A stretch of 64,000 bases of DNA from Lactobacillales bacterium (GTDB taxonomy: Bacteria > Bacillota > Bacilli > Lactobacillales > Streptococcaceae). Each line of letters opens with the position of its first letter. Within the stretch, counting starts at the first letter, position 1. Below are positions 60,744-64,000 of the stretch, one piece after another. The notes beneath the pieces were generated by a model. It saw nothing but the letters and a program-made list of their open reading frames with translations. It had not been told where the DNA came from and did not search any database. The DNA is taken from contig JAISJW010000022.1 in the NCBI GenBank assembly GCA_031261175.1, positions 124,001 through 188,000 on the forward strand, in the 5' to 3' direction. Made by a program: the position numbers and the translations under genes.

Positions 60744-62536
60744 TATTTCACCTCGCCATTTGCTAGAGCGTCAAACGATTTCATAATGCTTGCTTCGAGT
60801 TCCTTGATGCGAGAAGCGATTGTTTCACTTGCCTCGGGAGCGACGTATTTATAGAAAAGGCGTGTGAACGGGATTTCATATCCGATTTTAGTCCCTTTTT
60901 CGTCAATCCAAGCGCCGGGATTATATGGTAAAACTTCGCGCTCGAAATAATCCTCGATATTTTCTTTTAACGGAATATCTTCGGTATCTTTGGCATCTTT
61001 ATCGGCAGTTGGTTTTCCTTTTTTCAAGATTATTTCCCCCGCTTCATCTTTAAGCGGCGTTTGAACGACAATTTTGCTAAAACCAAAATCTTCGTTATCG
61101 AAAATTTTAGATTCTAAAACGTTGCCAGCTACTTCGTAATTCTTTTCTTGGAAATCGCCATAAGCTTGAACGATCGCATCGCGATTTGCCGTATCAATTT
61201 CAACACGTTTGCTACCGATGTTTTTACGACGTTTAACATACATTTGCGAAGCGTCGATTAATTGAATTTTGCCTGCACGTTCAGCCGATTTGTTTTTGCT
61301 GAAGATCCAGACATAAGTTGAGATTCCGGTATTGTAAAATAAATCGGTTGGCAGTTGAACGATGGCTTCAAGATAATCATTTTCAATTACATAGCGACGG
61401 ATTTCTGATTCGCCACCGCCGGCATTGCCAGAGAATAGAGCTGAGCCGTTATGGACAATTGCCATTCGACCGTGATCTTTTAATTTGCTCAAGCCGTTTA
61501 ATTGGAACAGTAATTGCCCATCGCTGATTTTCGGAGTACCTGGCGCAAAGCGCCCGTTTTCGCCAAGCGCGTGCTCAGCCTCAACCGCGTCTTTTGCCGT
61601 CTTCCAGTCGATACCGAATGGTGGATTTGAAATACAGTAGTCGAAAGTATAGCCAGGAAATTGATCCTCAGAGAGCGTATTCCCTTTTTTCATATTATCA
61701 GGATTTCCGCCACGAATCATTGTATCTGATTTGGCGATAGCAAAGGTTTCGGGGTTGAATTCTTGCCCGTAGGTCACGACGTCGACCGATTTGTTAAGCT
61801 CGTGAATACGCTCTTGCATCGCGCTCAGCATTTGGCTCGTCCCCATCGTTTGGTCATAGACCGTTTTCGTGATGTTTTGTTTAGTCAGGATGTCCTTGTC
61901 GTTGACCAACAATAGGTCGGTCATTAGGTAGATGATGTCGCGGCTGGTGAAGTGTTCCCCCGCACCCTCGTTGGTGCTTTCTGAGAAGCGTCTAACCAAT
62001 TCTTCGAAGACGTAGCCCATATCAGTGCTTGTCATTTCGTCGGCGCCTAGTTTGGCTTTGGCCGAGTTGAATTCCGTGATGATTAGGAATAATGAGTTGT
62101 TATCAGCTAGTTTTGAAATTTGATTTTCGAACTCGAAGTTTTCGAGGATTTCTTGAACGTTTTCCGAGAATCCATTTAGGTAGGCTCGGAAGTTAGTTTC
62201 GATTTGATCAGCATCCGCTAATAGTTTATCGAAGGTGAACGGACTCGTGTTGAAGAAGTCGTAGCCGTTCGGGTTTTCCGGCGTTTTAGTCGCTTCTTTG
62301 ATGAACATAGCGGCAAGTTCAGTAGCTTTGTCTTTATGCTGTTCAGCTGCTTTGATGACCGCTTCGTGCGTTGGTAGTAAGGTATCGTGAAGGCGTTTGA
62401 TGACGGTCATCGGTAGAATTACTTTACCGTATTCGTAAGGTTTGTATGCGCCTCTTAATAAGTTGGCGATATTCCAAATTAGGTTTGATTTTTCTTGAAC
62501 GTTAGCGTTAGTTTGTTTTGTGTGATTGTTTTCCAT
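60743..62536 (-). CDS. hsdM: Type I DNA adenine methyltransferase subunit HsdM
   Basis: The protein has 597 residues. The N-terminal helical domain (LIWNIANLLRGAYKPYEYGKVILP) is followed by the methylase domain with GAGEHFTSRDIIYLMTDLL and the catalytic motif IV SNPPF in DYCISNPPFGIDWK, near residues 305-318. It methylates adenine in each half of the HsdS site. It is the first gene of the operon, with palindromes upstream. The ATG follows TAGGAGAAC. Confidence 0.96.
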   Translation of the reverse strand: MENNHTKQTNANVQEKSNLIWNIANLLRGAYKPYEYGKVILPMTVIKRLHDTLLPTHEAVIKAAEQHKDKATELAAMFIKEATKTPENPNGYDFFNTSPFTFDKLLADADQIETNFRAYLNGFSENVQEILENFEFENQISKLADNNSLFLIITEFNSAKAKLGADEMTSTDMGYVFEELVRRFSESTNEGAGEHFTSRDIIYLMTDLLLVNDKDILTKQNITKTVYDQTMGTSQMLSAMQERIHELNKSVDVVTYGQEFNPETFAIAKSDTMIRGGNPDNMKKGNTLSEDQFPGYTFDYCISNPPFGIDWKTAKDAVEAEHALGENGRFAPGTPKISDGQLLFQLNGLSKLKDHGRMAIVHNGSALFSGNAGGGESEIRRYVIENDYLEAIVQLPTDLFYNTGISTYVWIFSKNKSAERAGKIQLIDASQMYVKRRKNIGSKRVEIDTANRDAIVQAYGDFQEKNYEVAGNVLESKIFDNEDFGFSKIVVQTPLKDEAGEIILKKGKPTADKDAKDTEDIPLKENIEDYFEREVLPYNPGAWIDEKGTKIGYEIPFTRLFYKYVAPEASETIASRIKELEASIMKSFDALANGEVK

Positions 62537-62553
62537 TTTAATGGGTTCTCCTA

Positions 62554-62623
62554 TTGTTAGGTTAACCTCCTAACAATGTCTTTACCCCTAGGGGTAAAGA
62601 CAAAAAGAAAAGGTATACCTTTG
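62554..62623. promoter_or_regulatory. Three palindromes upstream of hsdM
   Basis: TTGTTAGG (62554-62561) pairs with CCTAACAA (62569-62576), with AGGTTAACCT inside. A perfect 24-bp palindrome, with half GTCTTTACCCCT, covers 62578-62601. AAAGGTATACCTTT lies at 62610-62623. They fill the 150-nt space between the two methylase genes and should include the operator of the restriction operon or a terminator. Confidence 0.6.
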
Positions 62624-62685
62624 AAATTTTTTCTTCGTATTTTTAATTATAACATTGATAATGCTTGTTTTCTATTATATCTAGC

Positions 62686-64000
62686 TTATTTGATCTCGAA
62701 CAAATCCGAAATATTCATATCTTGAAAAAGTTGTTGATCTAGCTCTTTTTCTCTTTGTTTGAGTTCTTGAATTTTCTTATTTAATTTATCTTTTTTATTA
62801 TTGTAATTCTCAACTGATAAAATTTGATCGCGCAATCCGATTTTTGGTAATTTCAATGATCTTAAATTATTAGGCGATATTTGTTTGATTGTGCCCCCTT
62901 CAGACATCTGCTCCAATTGAGCCAATCCAATCGGGCTCTTCAAATACTCAAACAGCCACTCGCTATCTGTTCTGCTTGGATAAGGACGAATGCAAATAAG
63001 ATTCGAATTAAAAATCACATTTTCATAATCTTCTTTTATAATGCAAATTTTATTAGTCGTTCCGCGAACCGATAACAAGACGTCACCTTTTCTTACCTTG
63101 TAATTTTCTATTCGCGAATTTTCTCTTGCCTTCACCTTTTTTAGTAACTTTGTATCCAATTCATTGTCAATAATATCTGAAATTTTGATTATTCTATAAG
63201 CTCCTTCATCGTTTTCATCGCTCGTCGAGTAGTTTAACCCTCGATGCAAATCGGTAACCTCATCTAATCGTTCAGTCAATTTTTCCGGCATCTCTGCAAA
63301 TTTTACCTCGACCACTCCATAATCGCCCAATTCGATTTCGTTTGAGAATACATATCTCGATGGCAAAATAACCGCATCTTCTAAATCTTCAACTTTGACG
63401 AATTTAGAAAAACCGTCGATTTCATTGCGTTCCGCATAAGCGAACAATATTTTTTCGAAGTGATCCTTAAGCTCGTTTTCGAACTCCATAGATCTGCGTT
63501 CTACTTTAAATTCTGATGCGTTTACCATAAAAATATCTTTTTCTTTTTTATTTTTATTGATAATTAAAATCGAGCTCCCTCGATTAGTGCTTAGCAGCGA
63601 CCCTTCTGGTAATTCAATAATAGCCTCGACCCACTCATTTGCCAACATTCCTCTTCTGATTTCTGCAACAATAGATCCTTTAAAAAGAAGACCGTTAGGT
63701 ATTAGGAAGATTGCTTTCCCTGTTTCATTAAGGGCTGCGATTCCGTTGCAAACAAATGCTAATTCGGGCGTATTGTGTGGTGGCATACCAAACATAAATC
63801 TGTTATATTTATCGTTATCAAAGAATGAACTACTTCTTATCGTCGTACCCATTGGAGGGACCGTAATGACTTTATCGAATTTTTCGTTTTTATAGGCCGG
63901 AGTGTCTAAAACATCTCCTTTATATATTTTTATATTTTCTTTTTTTAACAAAATAGCCTTCATCCTAAGCAAAGCTACATTGCTTGGATTAATATCTTGC
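62686..64000 (-). CDS. N-6 adenine DNA methylase-like protein with recognition domain, 5' end beyond the window
   Basis: The frame is open to the right edge; reading upstream of 63972 continues QDINPSNVALL, as in type I methylases (QEINPTTYALARM), so the start lies outside. At the position of motif IV the sequence is DKVITVPPMGTT, where N/D-P-P-F/Y is expected. The C-terminal half has a target-recognition-domain pattern (YRIIKISDIIDNELD, GDVLLSVRGTTNKICII, GGTIKQISPNNLRSLKLP) and a coiled-coil end. It looks like an M-S fusion or a recognition protein with an inactive methylase part. It is transcribed towards hsdM but separated by palindromes. Confidence 0.75.
   Translation of the reverse strand, partial: QDINPSNVALLRMKAILLKKENIKIYKGDVLDTPAYKNEKFDKVITVPPMGTTIRSSSFFDNDKYNRFMFGMPPHNTPELAFVCNGIAALNETGKAIFLIPNGLLFKGSIVAEIRRGMLANEWVEAIIELPEGSLLSTNRGSSILIINKNKKEKDIFMVNASEFKVERRSMEFENELKDHFEKILFAYAERNEIDGFSKFVKVEDLEDAVILPSRYVFSNEIELGDYGVVEVKFAEMPEKLTERLDEVTDLHRGLNYSTSDENDEGAYRIIKISDIIDNELDTKLLKKVKARENSRIENYKVRKGDVLLSVRGTTNKICIIKEDYENVIFNSNLICIRPYPSRTDSEWLFEYLKSPIGLAQLEQMSEGGTIKQISPNNLRSLKLPKIGLRDQILSVENYNNKKDKLNKKIQELKQREKELDQQLFQDMNISDLFEIK

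Larger units (their letters stand above)
204..62318. repeat. Highly iterated 7-mer GGCAAGT/ACTTGCC across the window
   Basis: By hand count about 75 exact copies occur, with the first at 204 and the last at 62312. Examples on the plus strand as GGCAAGT: 706, 1219, 1874, 4700, 10214, 15524, 18983, 20661, 23771, 33724, 40744, 46894, 49556, 62312. As ACTTGCC: 204, 2789, 3944, 9214, 14354, 19255, 27005, 36467, 39877, 43215, 51963, 60827. The two orientations are about equal. Copies are few at 4.7-9.2 kb and 49.6-64 kb. Confidence 0.8.

Noticed and set aside
204..62318. GGCAAGT as a Chi or chromosome-segregation (KOPS) site
   Set aside because: Those sites are skewed towards one strand of a replichore; here both orientations are about equally common throughout.
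1..64000. tRNA, rRNA, insertion sequences or prophage genes
   Set aside because: I found no cloverleaf-like CCA-ended sequence, no rRNA segment, no transposase or integrase and no phage structural gene.

Overview
The window reads as chromosomal DNA of a low-GC Gram-positive bacterium (Bacillota, class Bacilli, most likely Lactobacillales). The support is Bacilli-type gene content (cinA, prfC, rex, thiI next to a cysteine desulfurase, yhaM-yhaN-yhaO, rodZ-pgsA, folC, RNase Y, paired U32 proteins, PadR with an ABC exporter), strong AGGAGG-type ribosome sites, and a D-aspartate ligase plus aspartate racemase pair of the kind that builds Lys-D-Asp peptidoglycan cross-bridges. I cannot name the genus.

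Layout. 1-4.6 kb: a truncated Ktr/Trk potassium regulator, a SpxH-like DsbA-fold protein, a broken acetyltransferase, cinA and prfC. 4.7-8.1 kb: an AT-rich accessory patch with a lipoprotein, a membrane protein and the first of three AAA/DUF4143 ATPases. 8.2-26.5 kb: a long run of minus-strand housekeeping genes (rex, thiI, cysteine desulfurase, aspartate racemase, D-aspartate ligase, yhaM/yhaN/yhaO, pgsA, rodZ, map, folC, a glycosyltransferase, two U32 proteins, rpiA). 26.6-38.5 kb: an NADH-oxidase-like flavoprotein, an RpiB/LacAB-like protein, YfhO, a SWI2/SNF2 helicase, a radical SAM protein, a 3D-domain protein, RNase Y and an acetyltransferase. 38.6-49.7 kb: mostly plus-strand genes with a two-component system, a 42-aa basic protein, aminopeptidase PepS, a PadR-ABC exporter operon, a MORN-repeat protein and OatA-like acyltransferase, and an MFS drug exporter. 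49.7-64 kb: an AT-rich defence/accessory island with two more DUF4143 ATPases, RhuM, a duplicated 39-aa gene, a RelBE-type toxin-antitoxin pair, a type I restriction operon (hsdM-hsdS-HEPN gene-hsdR) and part of a second methylase-like gene that runs off the right edge.

Most notable signals. (1) The 7-mer GGCAAGT/ACTTGCC occurs about 75 times by hand count, where base composition predicts about 6-8. It is balanced between strands, occurs in genes and between genes, and is scarce in the accessory islands; a related 8-mer GGGCAATT is also enriched. This looks like a highly iterated genome signature such as an uptake-type or other DNA-recognition word. (2) Each of the three DUF4143 ATPase genes has its own unrelated family of short iterated repeats at its promoter, and two also have copies on the far side of the gene. 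The third is flanked by a duplicated module of small gene, terminator and repeats. (3) A family of long perfect or near-perfect intergenic hairpins shows compensatory changes. (4) Several proteins have lost family-defining residues: a YhaO with no metal ligands, an NADH-oxidase-like protein with Gln in place of Cys42, and a second methylase with an altered motif IV. (5) The HsdS protein has two near-identical target-recognition domains, predicting a palindromic recognition site, and a HEPN-type gene sits between hsdS and hsdR.

All counts and alignments were made by eye from the sequence and from remembered family motifs; no database search was run.
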